Source: Thalassospira sp. HF15
Lineage (GTDB): Bacteria > Pseudomonadota > Alphaproteobacteria > Rhodospirillales > Thalassospiraceae
DNA: 64,000 nucleotides
Assembly: GCF_011806525.1 (NCBI RefSeq)
Contig: NZ_JAAVKI010000008.1
Coordinates: forward strand, 208,164-272,163
Direction of reading: 5' to 3'
The translations under genes were made by a program, and so were the position numbers. Numbering within the stretch: the first letter of the stretch is position 1; every line of letters starts with the position of its first letter. The notes under the pieces are model-generated. The model saw only the letters and a program-made list of their open reading frames with translations. It did not search any database and was not told the origin of the DNA. Positions 1-8,762 of this stretch are shown here, in pieces.

Positions 1-401
1 ACGTCGGCTGCAACAAGTTCTGCGGTGTCGCCGCTGCCCAGAGCGTGGTGTCCCTGTAAAATAGCAGCCCGCAAAGCCGATTCCCGGTCCGATGCCTTGG
101 TTTCTGCAGCAAGACGGGCGGCAAGCCCGTCAAATGCTTCTCGCAGGTCATAAACGTGACGGACCAGCTTGCCGTCGACCGGCGCAACGCGATAGCCACG
201 CCGCCCCATGGGTTCGACCAGTCCGTCACGACGCAGCAACCCCAGAGCTTGCAACACTGGTTGCCGCGAGACATTGAGTTCCTCGGCAAGAGCTTCCTGA
301 CGCAAAGGTGTCCCGGGAGGGAGTGCACCGGAACACAAGGCATCAACCAGGCGGTCATGCACTTCGTCAGTCAGACTTTTTCGGCCGGAAAGAGGTTCCA
401 T
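1..401 (-). CDS. GntR-family (FCD-type) transcriptional regulator, 3' part beyond the window
   Basis: Reading leftward from an ATG at 399-401, an open frame runs off the window edge after about 133 codons without a stop. Residues about 10-75 form a GntR winged helix-turn-helix: a 'HDRLVDAL' helix, 'LRQEALAEELNVSRQPV' as the recognition region, then 'LRRDGLVEPMGRRGYRV' as the wing. From about residue 80 the helices match the start of an FCD effector domain ('HVYDLREAFDGLAARLAA'). FadR/FCD regulators bind small organic acids and usually repress neighbouring catabolic genes. It is divergent from the amidase gene at 619, with an imperfect operator-like repeat between them. The ligand is unknown. 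The family call is firm; the gene is partial only because of the window edge. Confidence 0.85.
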   Translation of the reverse strand, partial: MEPLSGRKSLTDEVHDRLVDALCSGALPPGTPLRQEALAEELNVSRQPVLQALGLLRRDGLVEPMGRRGYRVAPVDGKLVRHVYDLREAFDGLAARLAAETKASDRESALRAAILQGHHALGSGDTAELVAAD

Positions 402-417
402 CTTCGATCCTCGTTAG

Positions 418-439
418 GTGTACGGAATACTGTATACAC
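418..439. promoter_or_regulatory. Possible GntR operator (imperfect inverted repeat)
   Basis: The arms GTGTA (418-422) and TACAC (435-439) flank a 12-base AT-leaning centre. The site lies 17 bases upstream of the GntR start codon, in the gap shared with the divergent amidase gene. Autoregulation from such a place is common for FCD-type GntR proteins, but the arms are short and the assignment is an inference. Confidence 0.3.
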
Positions 440-618
440 TAATTTTAACTTTGAAAAGTCTGAATCCTGACCGCGTGTCATTTCGGTCAAAACCAAAGGA
501 AAACCGGCACGTTTGAGCCGGGTCACAGGGCGCGCTATCCCAATTGTCTATTGCCCGAAATGGGTCTGCGCCGCATCATGAAACCGGATAACGATAAAGA
601 TAAAAAGGAGCCTTGGTC

Positions 619-1443
619 ATGACCCGTTTCATTGCGGCTTGCGTGCAGGTCAATTCACGTGACGTGATGTCTGATAACCTTGCGCGTGCGGCAACGTACG
701 CCCGTGATGCCCATGCGGCTGGGGCCAGGTTGATCGCCTTTCCTGAAAACGTATCCATGATGTCTTTTGGTGGTGAAAATGTCCGTGCCGCCGCCTTTCC
801 CGAGGATGAGCATCCCGGTCTGGTTTTCTTTTGTGATCTGGCCGAAGAACTGAAGTCGACCCTGATTGTCGGATCGCTGCATGTCAAAGTGCCGGGCGAG
901 GATCGTGTGGCGAACCGGTGCTTCGTGATTGGCCCGGATGGCAAAGTCATCAAGTCCTATGACAAGATCCACATGTTTGATGTCGATCTGGCCAACGGTG
1001 AAAGTTACCGCGAAAGCAAAACATTCCGTCCCGGCAATGCTGCCCGGGTGACGGAGACCGAATTCGGCAAGGTCGGGATTTCGATCTGCTATGACGTGCG
1101 GTTCCCGCATCTGTTTCGTGACTATGCCAAGGCGGGTGCGAAAATCCTGAGTATCCCGGCGGCCTTTACCCGCACAACCGGGCAGGCGCACTGGCATACC
1201 CTGTTAAAGGCACGCGCGATTGAAAACGGCTGCTTTGTGATTGCCGCTGCCCAATGCGGGGATCACCCCGGGGATCGTCAGACATTTGGTCATTCCCTGA
1301 TCATTGATCCATGGGGGCAGGTTCTGGCTGATGGCGGCACCGATCCGGGGTTCATCACCGCCGAGATTGATCTGGAACGGGTTGATGAAATCCGCCGAAT
1401 GGTGCCGTCACTTGGCAATGACCGGGACTATCAGCCCTGTTAA
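619..1443 (+). CDS. Carbon-nitrogen hydrolase, nitrilase superfamily (Nit1/deaminated glutathione amidase-like)
   Basis: This 274-residue protein has the complete nitrilase-superfamily catalytic triad: Glu43 in 'AFPENVSM', Lys116 in 'SYDKIHMFDVDL' and Cys157 in 'GISICYDVRFP'. The 'KIHMFDVDL' and 'CYDVRFPHLFR' blocks are typical of the Nit branch, whose members hydrolyse deaminated glutathione or omega-amides such as alpha-ketoglutaramate. A metabolite-repair role in the cytoplasm is therefore likely. The ATG at 619 is chosen because AAGGAG at 605-610 sits 8 bases upstream; an in-frame TTG at 613 is too close to that site. It is divergent from the GntR regulator, which could control it. The exact substrate cannot be read from sequence. 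Confidence 0.88.
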   Translation: MTRFIAACVQVNSRDVMSDNLARAATYARDAHAAGARLIAFPENVSMMSFGGENVRAAAFPEDEHPGLVFFCDLAEELKSTLIVGSLHVKVPGEDRVANRCFVIGPDGKVIKSYDKIHMFDVDLANGESYRESKTFRPGNAARVTETEFGKVGISICYDVRFPHLFRDYAKAGAKILSIPAAFTRTTGQAHWHTLLKARAIENGCFVIAAAQCGDHPGDRQTFGHSLIIDPWGQVLADGGTDPGFITAEIDLERVDEIRRMVPSLGNDRDYQPC

Positions 1444-1476
1444 GGGTGGCTTGAAGTATGGCTATGATCGAAGTGG

Positions 1477-1860
1477 TCAGCTGTAACTGACAACTTCGAA
1501 TTCGATGCCGTTTTCATCCCGGAAATAGAACCGGCGACCGGGTTCGTAATCAGCATGGTTAAAGGTCTCGATGCCGTCTGCCTTGATCTTTGCCTCGGTC
1601 GCGTCAAGGTCATCAACAACTATGCCGAGATGGTTCAGGCCTCCGATGGTCTCATAGGAGTTTTCCTTTGTATCCTTTGGCGTGCCATGGGAATAGATCG
1701 CGACATAACTTGTGTCATTGCCGACATGGTAGGACAGCCCGCCGTGAATGGCTTCCCCGTGCCAGCGCGTGTGCCAGCCAAACCAGTTATGCAGGTTTTC
1801 GGCGGTTTTCGCAGGGTCGGCGACCGTAAAGTTCACATGTTCGAGAAATGCAGTAGTCAT
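1477..1860 (-). CDS. VOC-family (glyoxalase/bleomycin-resistance fold) protein
   Basis: This 127-residue single-domain protein has two beta-alpha-beta-beta-beta modules of the vicinal-oxygen-chelate fold. It starts 'FLEHVNFTVADP' with a metal-ligand-type His8, the second module starts 'GGLNHLGIVVDDLDA', and it ends 'FYFRDENGIEFEVV' with the usual Glu ligand. VOC proteins include glyoxalases, dioxygenases and antibiotic-binding proteins. Length and motifs do not separate these, so no substrate is offered. An AGGAAAA Shine-Dalgarno lies just before the ATG at 1860. It converges on the amidase gene, with only 33 bases between the stops. Confidence 0.8.
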   Translation of the reverse strand: MTTAFLEHVNFTVADPAKTAENLHNWFGWHTRWHGEAIHGGLSYHVGNDTSYVAIYSHGTPKDTKENSYETIGGLNHLGIVVDDLDATEAKIKADGIETFNHADYEPGRRFYFRDENGIEFEVVSYS

Positions 1861-2086
1861 GGCTTTTCCTTATTCTGGATGCGTTTGTCCTCTGATTTCC
1901 ATCCTTGGTAATTCCTCAACTATGGTTCAGGTCAAGAGGCAATTCTCGTTGATTGATATAGGTATCCTGCAGCGCGTTTGAATATTCTCACGCGATCTCA
2001 CGAAACAGTGTCGCAACGTCATTTCGCTTTGAACATGCTTACGGGCAAACTCGGTTCATCAGGGATTTTCAACCGGAGAAACAGCG

Positions 2087-2629
2087 ATGATGTTCAAAAA
2101 GTTTTTGATCAGTTCGGCAGTAATTTTTGGTCTGTCGGGTGCGGCCTTTGCGGGCGAGCAATATGTCGATGAAACCGGCTTTGCGATCAGTGGTTATGAT
2201 GCTGTGGCCTATTTCAATTTGCCGCAAAAGGATGTCGGCATGATGCAGCCCCACGCTGTTCCGGGCCGCGCAGACATCACAGCGGAATATAATGGTGCCA
2301 CCTGGGCTTTTGCATCCGAGGAAAACCGCGACATGTTCCTGGCCGATCCGGCGAAATATGCGCCGGCCTTTGATGGCCATTGTGCCTATGGCGTTGCCAA
2401 GGGCGGCAAGGTGCCTGCCAACCCGAACCTGTGGCGGATTGTCGAGGGGCAGCTTTACCTGAACATCACACCAGCTGTGGTCGGTTTCTGGAATGAGGAT
2501 ATTTCAGGCAATATCAACAAGGCCGACGGTAACTGGAATGGCCTTGAAAGCAAATCGGCATCGGATAAGAGCTGGATGGCAATTTCCGATAATGATGGCA
2601 CCTATGATATGGCCGCTCCGATTAAGTGA
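2087..2629 (+). CDS. Exported YHS-domain protein
   Basis: This 180-residue protein has a clear Sec signal peptide (residues 1-22, 'KKFLISSAVIFGLSGAAFA'). The mature part matches exported YHS-domain proteins: 'GYDAVAYF', then 'YNGATWAFASEENRDMFLADPAKYAPAFDGHCAYGVAKG', then 'LWRIVEGQLYLNITP'. YHS domains occur in heavy-metal ATPases and oxygenases and are thought to bind metal; the function of the free exported form is not established. GGAGA 8 bases before the first of two tandem ATGs supports the start at 2087. It is a single gene closed by its own terminator at 2660. Confidence 0.82.
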   Translation: MMFKKFLISSAVIFGLSGAAFAGEQYVDETGFAISGYDAVAYFNLPQKDVGMMQPHAVPGRADITAEYNGATWAFASEENRDMFLADPAKYAPAFDGHCAYGVAKGGKVPANPNLWRIVEGQLYLNITPAVVGFWNEDISGNINKADGNWNGLESKSASDKSWMAISDNDGTYDMAAPIK

Positions 2630-2659
2630 TCGATCTGGCGTAAGGCCAGATGAGACAAA

Positions 2660-2689
2660 AACGCACCGGCAACTTTACCGGTGCGTTTT
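2660..2689 (+). terminator. Rho-independent terminator after the YHS gene
   Basis: A perfect 10-base stem, AACGCACCGG (2660-2669) with CCGGTGCGTT (2678-2687), has an 8-base loop and ends in TTTT. It sits 30 bases past the YHS stop and may also serve the converging phoX gene. Confidence 0.85.
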
Positions 2690-2713
2690 GCATTTCAGGA
2701 CGGTGGCAGGGGA

Positions 2714-4627
2714 TTAGCCCGCGATCTCACCGCCATCATTTTTGGTGACAGCCACGATTGACGGACGTGGCGGCAATGCGGCCTGGAAGTCCGGCCAGCG
2801 TGTGCTTGGCGTATCAAAGGTCGAACCATCTGCCGGGTGCTGAACGGCAAGGAACAGTGTTGTTCCATCCGGGGTGAATTCCGGACCACACATTTCCGCG
2901 CCAACCGGGCAAGCAAAGAAGAACTTGGTCAGAGCTCGACCCGGACCATCAACATCGGTGGCATGCATGCCATCAGGAATGTCGGACTTCGGTGCGCCAT
3001 CGGTGGAAATCCACAGCCGGCCACGATGGTCGATTGCCATATTGTCCGGGCAGGAAACCCAGCTTTCAGCTGCCGGGTGGTAAACCGCCTTGTCATCGGC
3101 AACGGCCGGGTTGCCACCGGCAATCATGATGTCCCAGTTAAAGCGGCTTGCAGTGTGATCAGCATCCTTGCCGCGCCCACCCGGCGGGGTGAGTTCAAGC
3201 ACGTGACCATGCGGGTTGGCTGCGCGCGGGTTCGGTGCGTTGCCTTCCTTACGCTTGGAGTTGTTGGTCAGCATGACATAGACCTTGCCATTGACCGGGT
3301 TCGGTTCAACGTCTTCCGGACGGTCCATCTGGGTTGCACCCAGAAGGTCGGCCGCACGGCGGGTCTCGATCAGAACATCAGCCTGACTATGGAAGTCGTT
3401 TTCAGCAGTCAGCGGGCCTTCGCCAAAGATCAACGGCATCCATTCCAGGCTGCCGTCATCATGGAATTTGGCGACATACAGCGTGCCGTTTTCCAGAAGA
3501 TCCATGTTTGCTGCGCGGTCGTTCGGATTGTATTTGTTCGCGGCAATGAATTTGTAGAGATAGTCAAAGCGCTGATCATCACCTGAATAGGCAACAACCG
3601 AGTTGTCCTTGTTCAGGATGACGGTTGCACCTTCATGCTTGAAGCGGCCAAGGGCGGTGCGCTTTTTCGGCATTGAGGTCGGATCGTAAGGATCGATTTC
3701 GACCATCCAGCCGAATTTGTTCGGCTCGTTCGGGTCCTTTTCGACGTTGAAGCGGTCGAAATACTTCACCCAAGAATACCAGCTGTCCTTGCTGATCCCC
3801 AAACGCTTGTAATTGCGTTCTTCGCTGGTTTTGGCAATGTCGCCGCCAAAGTAGCCATTGAAGTTTTCTTCGGCGATCAGGACCGTGCCCCACGGGGTTT
3901 TGCCACCGGCACAGTTATTGAGTGTACCGATCACGCGCGTTCCGGTCGGGTCGGTGTTGGTTTTAAGGCGGTCATGACCAGCCACCGGGCCGGTAATCTG
4001 CATTTCGGTATCAATCGGGGAAATGCGACGGGCATACTTGGAGCCGTCAGCAACATTCCAAGCATTGCCGGACTTTTTGATTTCAATGACCGAATGACCA
4101 TGGGCTGCAATTTCGTGCAGGGCCTGTTCCTTGCTGGCACCCATGCCGTCTTCAAGGCCCGGCCACATCAGTTCGGCATTGGTGTATTCGTGACTGACGC
4201 AAAGCAGGCCGTGATCGGAATTTTTCGATCCGACCGGCAGCGGCATAAAGGCCACAAAGTCGTTGTTATAGCCGAACTGTTTGTTCTGAGCGGCGGCGTC
4301 GACCTGACCGGGGACAAATGCCGGTGCGTCGGCGACAACCTTGTCGCCCCAACGGATCAGCACGCTGGCGTCATAGCCGTCGGCAACAGCATGGGTCTCG
4401 GTGATTTTCTGCGGGATCGACTTGAAGGTCAGGGTTGAGGCGGATTCTGCCTTGGCAACGCCTCTGGTCGCAATGCCGGCACCCACAACAGCCGAGGTCG
4501 CCATCAGGCCTTTGAAAAAGCCGCGGCGGGAAAGGCGCGCATTGATCAGATCGTCGATGCGCGGATTGTTGGTCGGGTTGGACGGGATATCGTCGCTATC
4601 TTCGATGATTTCGTATTTATCGCTCAT
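2714..4627 (-). CDS. phoX: PhoX-family phosphatase, Tat-exported
   Basis: This 637-residue protein belongs to the PhoX (DUF839) family of calcium- and iron-dependent alkaline phosphatases that release phosphate from organic phosphate esters in the periplasm. The N-terminus carries a twin-arginine signal, Ser33-Arg34-Arg35-Gly-Phe-Phe-Lys, followed by a hydrophobic 'LMATSAVVGAGIA' stretch, so it is exported folded. Family blocks include 'LLCVSHEYTNAELMWPG', 'NNCAGGKTPWGTVLIAEENFNGYF' and 'RPEDVEPNPVNGKVYVMLTNN'. It is a single gene. I looked for a convincing Pho box in the 150 bases upstream and found none, so phosphate control is assumed only from family knowledge. The symbol follows the family name. 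Confidence 0.85.
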   Translation of the reverse strand: MSDKYEIIEDSDDIPSNPTNNPRIDDLINARLSRRGFFKGLMATSAVVGAGIATRGVAKAESASTLTFKSIPQKITETHAVADGYDASVLIRWGDKVVADAPAFVPGQVDAAAQNKQFGYNNDFVAFMPLPVGSKNSDHGLLCVSHEYTNAELMWPGLEDGMGASKEQALHEIAAHGHSVIEIKKSGNAWNVADGSKYARRISPIDTEMQITGPVAGHDRLKTNTDPTGTRVIGTLNNCAGGKTPWGTVLIAEENFNGYFGGDIAKTSEERNYKRLGISKDSWYSWVKYFDRFNVEKDPNEPNKFGWMVEIDPYDPTSMPKKRTALGRFKHEGATVILNKDNSVVAYSGDDQRFDYLYKFIAANKYNPNDRAANMDLLENGTLYVAKFHDDGSLEWMPLIFGEGPLTAENDFHSQADVLIETRRAADLLGATQMDRPEDVEPNPVNGKVYVMLTNNSKRKEGNAPNPRAANPHGHVLELTPPGGRGKDADHTASRFNWDIMIAGGNPAVADDKAVYHPAAESWVSCPDNMAIDHRGRLWISTDGAPKSDIPDGMHATDVDGPGRALTKFFFACPVGAEMCGPEFTPDGTTLFLAVQHPADGSTFDTPSTRWPDFQAALPPRPSIVAVTKNDGGEIAG

Positions 4628-4779
4628 GGCTTTTCTCTCTCAAAGTGCCTTTGCCTGAAACGGCAACTGGGAAAATGCCAGAAACGACACGCTTTAATTG
4701 TGAAAGTTGTGTTTCTTTTTGCAAAAACAATATGTTACGGATTTGTTGCAATCGCTTTTACCCAGCTGTGCGGTCAGCT

Positions 4780-5304
4780 TTATGAGGGTTTCTGTGCGAC
4801 AAGAGATTGTTTTACTGCGGTAATTTCATCGCCATTTGTTGAGTGGATCGGGCCTTGTCGGTGGGCAAGGATGTGCCAGTCGGAAAATGTATCTGCCAGT
4901 TCATCACGACGGAGCAGGAAATCAGGTGATCGCGGGCGACCAAACGCCTCGTTCCCGATCATGAACGTTTCATAGATCAGGATGCCGCCCGGCCGCACCG
5001 CATCAAGAAGATATGGAAACAGGGGCCGGTGAAGGTAATTGACGACAACGATCAGATCGAACTGCTGACTGCCAAATGGCCAGTCGCCGGTTTCAAGGTC
5101 TGCTTCGTTCCAGTTAACTGCGTGGTTGGTTTCGGTATCTGTTCGCGAAAGATCACGATCAATTGCCGTTACCTGCCAACCCTGATCGGCAAGCCAAAAG
5201 CTGTGCCGCCCTTTGCCGCAGGCTAGATCAAGTGCCTGATTACGGTTGGGCTTGGGCATCGGACTGTGCTGCGTGATCCAGTTTGATGGCAATTGGGATG
5301 ACAT
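4780..5304 (-). CDS. Class I SAM-dependent methyltransferase (TehB-like)
   Basis: This 174-residue protein is short for a methyltransferase but has the Rossmann SAM-binding core. Motif I is 'ALDLACGKGRHSFWLADQGWQVTAID', the acidic end of beta-2 is 'AIDRD', and motif IV is 'FDLIVVVNYLHRPLFPYL'. A 'LRPGGILIYETF'-like block ('VRPGGILIYETFMIGNEAFGRP') follows, as in TehB/UbiE-type small-molecule methyltransferases. The substrate is unknown. It lies upstream of phoX on the same strand, with 152 bases between. The C-terminus looks complete. Confidence 0.78.
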   Translation of the reverse strand: MSSQLPSNWITQHSPMPKPNRNQALDLACGKGRHSFWLADQGWQVTAIDRDLSRTDTETNHAVNWNEADLETGDWPFGSQQFDLIVVVNYLHRPLFPYLLDAVRPGGILIYETFMIGNEAFGRPRSPDFLLRRDELADTFSDWHILAHRQGPIHSTNGDEITAVKQSLVAQKPS

Positions 5305-5428
5305 TTTTGTAAATCTTGGTTATTGAGTGTGACGCCTGTGGCTGGCGATATGCGCCGGGACAGGCCATATAATCTGTATCTGATTTTCTTTTCGTCAGGC
5401 GATTGATTCGGAATCTCGACATATCATC

Positions 5429-5863
5429 ATGATTCTATTTCAGCTTAAATGCGAACACGATCACGAATTTGAAGGCTGGTTCAAGGACGGCGCAACCTAT
5501 GAGGCGCAGGCCGAGAGCGGTGATTTGTCCTGCCCGGTTTGTGGTACTTCAAATGTTGGCAAGGCGCTGATGGCGCCGCGTCTGCGCACGTCGCGCCAAA
5601 AAGAAGTCGCCGCCGAAAAGCAGCAGCAAAAGGCAATTGCCGAAGCAACTCAGGCCGCAATTGCCGAAATTCGCAAACAGGTTGAAAGCAATTGCGAGAA
5701 TGTCGGCAACAAGTTTGCCGAAGAAGCGCGCAAAATTCATTACGGCGAAACCGAAAAGCGCGGCATTTATGGTCAGGCTTCGGTCAAGGAAACCGCAGAA
5801 CTGGTTGATGAAGGCATCGATGTCATGGCACTGCCTTGGGATGACGAGACCAAAAAGAACTAG
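5429..5863 (+). CDS. DUF1178 family protein
   Basis: This 144-residue protein is conserved across Alphaproteobacteria as DUF1178. It opens 'MILFQLKCEHDHEFEGWFKDGATYEAQ', continues with 'LSCPVCGT' and ends 'YGQASVKETAELVDEGIDVMALPW'. The Cys/His pair 'CEHDHEF' and the 'CPVC' pair look like a small zinc ribbon; residues about 50-85 are a Lys/Gln/Ala-rich helix. Its function is unknown. No good Shine-Dalgarno precedes the ATG, but this start matches the conserved family N-terminus. It is divergent from the methyltransferase gene. Confidence 0.82.
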   Translation: MILFQLKCEHDHEFEGWFKDGATYEAQAESGDLSCPVCGTSNVGKALMAPRLRTSRQKEVAAEKQQQKAIAEATQAAIAEIRKQVESNCENVGNKFAEEARKIHYGETEKRGIYGQASVKETAELVDEGIDVMALPWDDETKKN

Positions 5864-6106
5864 TCTGTCCGGCTGTCTGAATTTTCCATCTCTGCAAACT
5901 GAAATGCGGGCTCATCGAGGCTGAGTGTGGTTTTTTTTGGGAGCCATTTCTTCTTGCGACGACCGTTATAGACGAAATGGTTCAGATAAACTTTTTGCGA
6001 TGGCCATGGTAAACTGCGGTATTTTCCGGCCTTCGATTTAAGATTGGCAGTGGGCGGGGCATCGTCTAATAGCCGTTTGTTTGGTTGTGCCAGCAAGGAT
6101 AAAAAT

Positions 6107-7540
6107 GTGCCGTCTAGCTTACTGACTTCGGGTGGTATTAGCCCTTTGCGCCATTTGCTTTTGTTTCTTTGTGTTGGCGCATTGGTCTTTGCAATGTCGC
6201 TTTTAGGTATTCTGACCCGCCCGGAAGGGATGCTGGCGGTTCTGTGGCCAGCCAATTCTGTGTTTGTTGCGCTGCTTCTTCGTTTGCCGGTTGTGAACAA
6301 CCCCGTCGGCTGGATGATGGCGCTTGGCGGGTATGTTTTAGCCGACCTTTTGACAGGTAATGACCTTGCGACAGCAGTATCGCTCGCTTTAACCAACATG
6401 GCTGGCGTGGCAGCCGCTGTTTTGGTGCTAAGGCATTTTCCCCGTAAGCATCACACCCCCCAGCGCCCGTTCAGCCTGCATCTGGGCCTTGGAGCGGCGG
6501 CAGCGGCCCTGAGTGCCGGGTGTTTTGCCCTGATCTATGGGCTAATTCTCGCCGATCCGGATCCGGTGCGAACTGCGATATATTGGGTGGTCACGGAATT
6601 TGCCAGCTATGTCGTGATCTTGCCGTTTACCATGACAGTTGCCCGCGCGCCCGTGATTGTTGACGGTTTTCAAAAGGCGTTTGCAGCCTTTAGGGATAAC
6701 TGGAAAGCATCTTGGCACCTGCTGCCCGCGGTGGCGTTATTGGCCAGCATTCTTATGGCTGATCTGGTTGGCGGCCCGGGCGCGATCGTGTTTCCGGTTC
6801 CAGCCCTTTTGTGGTGTGCGCTTTCTTATCGCTTTAATCAGATTTCATTTTTGATGATCGTGATGTCGGTTCTGGTGATGGTGAATCTGGAGCATGATCT
6901 CTTGATGTCCTTGCCAGAAGGGGCAGACCCGATGTTCAGCATCATGTCGACACGTATTGGCATTGCAATGCTGGTGATTGGTCCCTTGACCGTGGCATCC
7001 ATTGATCAGGTGCGATCAGATCTTCTTGGGCGGCTTGAACATGCTGCCAAGCATGATTTCCTGACAGGGGTGTTAATGCGTGGTGCGTTCATGGAGCTGG
7101 GCCAGAGACGTATTGATAATGCCGCTGCGAGAAAGGGCACTTTTGCTGTTCTGGTCATGGACCTTGATCGCTTTAAGCAGATCAATGACACCCACGGTCA
7201 CGCGATTGGCGACAGTCTTCTGGTCGAAGTCGCCCAGGTCATCCGGAATAATGTGCGGTCTGATGATCTGGTGGCGCGTTTGGGTGGGGAAGAATTCGCG
7301 GTTCTGGCATCTGATATATCAAGTGCCGACGCAGAGCGTCTTGGAAAGACCATCTGCGACAAAGTCGCAGCCCTTCGTGTTGCTGTTCCGAATGCCGCTG
7401 ATATCTGTACCACCATCAGCATCGGCATGCTTCACCGCCAAGGGACAGAGCATGCACTGCTTGATGATTTGATCAATGAAGCAGATCAAGCCATGTACAA
7501 GGCCAAGGATTATGGACGTAACCGGATCGTTGCGGGATAA
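6107..7540 (+). CDS. MASE1-type membrane sensor diguanylate cyclase
   Basis: The predicted protein has 477 residues. Eight or so hydrophobic segments fill residues 10-300 and include the MASE1-like 'AVLWPANSVFVALLLRLP' block. A GGDEF domain follows ('DFLTGVLMRGAFMELGQRR', then GGEEF at 393-397). An RxxD inhibitory site ('RSDD') lies just before the GGEEF loop, so product inhibition by cyclic di-GMP is likely. It should make cyclic di-GMP at the inner membrane in response to an unknown signal. The start is taken as GTG at 6107 because AAGGA at 6095-6099 is 7 bases upstream; in-frame TTG at 6044 and GTG at 6050 lack such a site. No gene is seen in 5864-6106. Confidence 0.87.
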   Translation: MPSSLLTSGGISPLRHLLLFLCVGALVFAMSLLGILTRPEGMLAVLWPANSVFVALLLRLPVVNNPVGWMMALGGYVLADLLTGNDLATAVSLALTNMAGVAAAVLVLRHFPRKHHTPQRPFSLHLGLGAAAAALSAGCFALIYGLILADPDPVRTAIYWVVTEFASYVVILPFTMTVARAPVIVDGFQKAFAAFRDNWKASWHLLPAVALLASILMADLVGGPGAIVFPVPALLWCALSYRFNQISFLMIVMSVLVMVNLEHDLLMSLPEGADPMFSIMSTRIGIAMLVIGPLTVASIDQVRSDLLGRLEHAAKHDFLTGVLMRGAFMELGQRRIDNAAARKGTFAVLVMDLDRFKQINDTHGHAIGDSLLVEVAQVIRNNVRSDDLVARLGGEEFAVLASDISSADAERLGKTICDKVAALRVAVPNAADICTTISIGMLHRQGTEHALLDDLINEADQAMYKAKDYGRNRIVAG

Positions 7541-7579
7541 GAAACAGGGCAGTGCGCCGGTTTCCCTCCTTTTGGGCGA

Positions 7580-8338
7580 TTATTCCGGTTTCTGGGCGAT
7601 CACCATATAATTCACATCAAGATCACGCGGGGCGGGCGACCAGGTATCGTTGATCGGGTTATATGCGACACCGGTGATGTCGCAGAGTTCAAGACCTGCA
7701 CCGCGCAGATATCCCGACATTTCCGACGGTTTGACGAACTTGCGCCAGTCATGGGTGCCTGCGGGCAGCCAACGCAGGATGTATTCAGCGCCAATCTTGG
7801 CCAGTGCCAGTGATTTGATGGTGCGGTTCAGGGTTGCGACAAACATCAAGCCACCGGGTTTGAGAACCGATGCGCAAGCCTGCATGAAGAACTGCGGGTC
7901 ATCGACATGCTCGATAACTTCCATGTTCAGAACGATGTCAAACTGCTTGCCTTCATCGGCCAGCATTTCGGGCGTCGCGCAGCGATAATCGATTTCTAGG
8001 CCCGACTGGGCCGCATGGATTTTGGCGACTTCGATATTGCTTTCGGAAGCATCGATCGAGGTCATTTTTGCCCCCATGCGCGCAAGCGGCTCGGACAACA
8101 GACCAGCGCCACAGCCGATATCGATGATTTCGATGCCTTTTAGCGGTTCGATGGTTTGCGGGTCGCGGCCAAGATGCGCACAGATATTGTCGCGCAGAAT
8201 TTGCAGGCGCACCGGATTGAACTTGTGCAGCGGCTTCATCACACCGTTCGGGTCCCACCACTTTTCTGACATCGCAGAAAAACGTGCGATCTCATCAGCA
8301 TTGGCGGTGCGGCTGGTTGGTGCGGATGCTTCCGACAT
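7580..8338 (-). CDS. ubiG: Ubiquinone biosynthesis O-methyltransferase
   Basis: This 252-residue enzyme makes the two O-methylations of ubiquinone synthesis. Family signatures are 'EIARFSAMSEKWWDPNGVMKPLHKFNPVRL' near the N-terminus, SAM motif I 'GIEIIDIGCGAGLLSEPLARMGA', 'VLNMEVIEHVDDPQFF' and 'LKPGGLMFVATLNRT'. The ATG at 8338 gives the usual family length and N-terminus; the open frame extends 29 codons further upstream without similarity. The divergent ubiG-lysC arrangement is conserved in many Alphaproteobacteria. COQ9-family and UbiX genes also occur in this window, though not adjacent. Confidence 0.95.
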   Translation of the reverse strand: MSEASAPTSRTANADEIARFSAMSEKWWDPNGVMKPLHKFNPVRLQILRDNICAHLGRDPQTIEPLKGIEIIDIGCGAGLLSEPLARMGAKMTSIDASESNIEVAKIHAAQSGLEIDYRCATPEMLADEGKQFDIVLNMEVIEHVDDPQFFMQACASVLKPGGLMFVATLNRTIKSLALAKIGAEYILRWLPAGTHDWRKFVKPSEMSGYLRGAGLELCDITGVAYNPINDTWSPAPRDLDVNYMVIAQKPE

Positions 8339-8762
8339 GGTGTGGCTCCGAAGGCGTAAAACAACGTTGCAGTGTGATGCCCTGTTTACGCGCGCGCGAA
8401 CGCCAAGGCAATACTCCGCTGCCAAATGACACCAAACACCATATTTTCGGGTTTCATTTGGCGGTTATCACGCGTTGGCAAGATCACTGAAGATTCTCAG
8501 GGATATTTGGTAGTTTTCGCAGGATATGCGATGCAATTTGCTGTGATTGGGGGGCTTGGGACATTTTCAGGTCAAAAAAAATGCTCTGACGCAATTTATC
8601 GGCATCCTTGACGCTTGTTTCGCAGGGATTATGGCAGTATTGATTACGCCGCTTGGATCAGGGGAAGCGCTGTATGTATGGCATGCTTTCCTGAGACGGG
8701 ACCGGATCACATGCCGTCACGTTCGGACAGCCGATGGACGGCGAGCATAGCGGGGATACTTC
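8339..8762. other. Divergent ubiG-lysC intergenic region
   Basis: No credible gene is seen in these 424 bases. They must hold promoters for ubiG (leftward) and lysC (rightward). The best rightward candidate is TTGACG at 8608-8613 and TATGGC at 8630-8635. I saw no lysine riboswitch or leader-peptide attenuator in the roughly 120-base leader before lysC. Confidence 0.6.
8608..8635 (+). promoter_or_regulatory. Candidate sigma-70 promoter for lysC
   Basis: TTGACG (8608-8613) and TATGGC (8630-8635) are separated by 16 bases. The -35 is good and the -10 is weak. It would give a leader of about 120 bases before lysC. Confidence 0.35.

Noticed and set aside
4628..4779. Pho box upstream of phoX
   Set aside because: No pair of CTGTCAT-like direct repeats with correct spacing is visible on the phoX strand.
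8640..8762. Lysine riboswitch or leader-peptide attenuator before lysC
   Set aside because: The leader is short and shows neither the lysine aptamer helices nor a Lys-rich small frame with a terminator.
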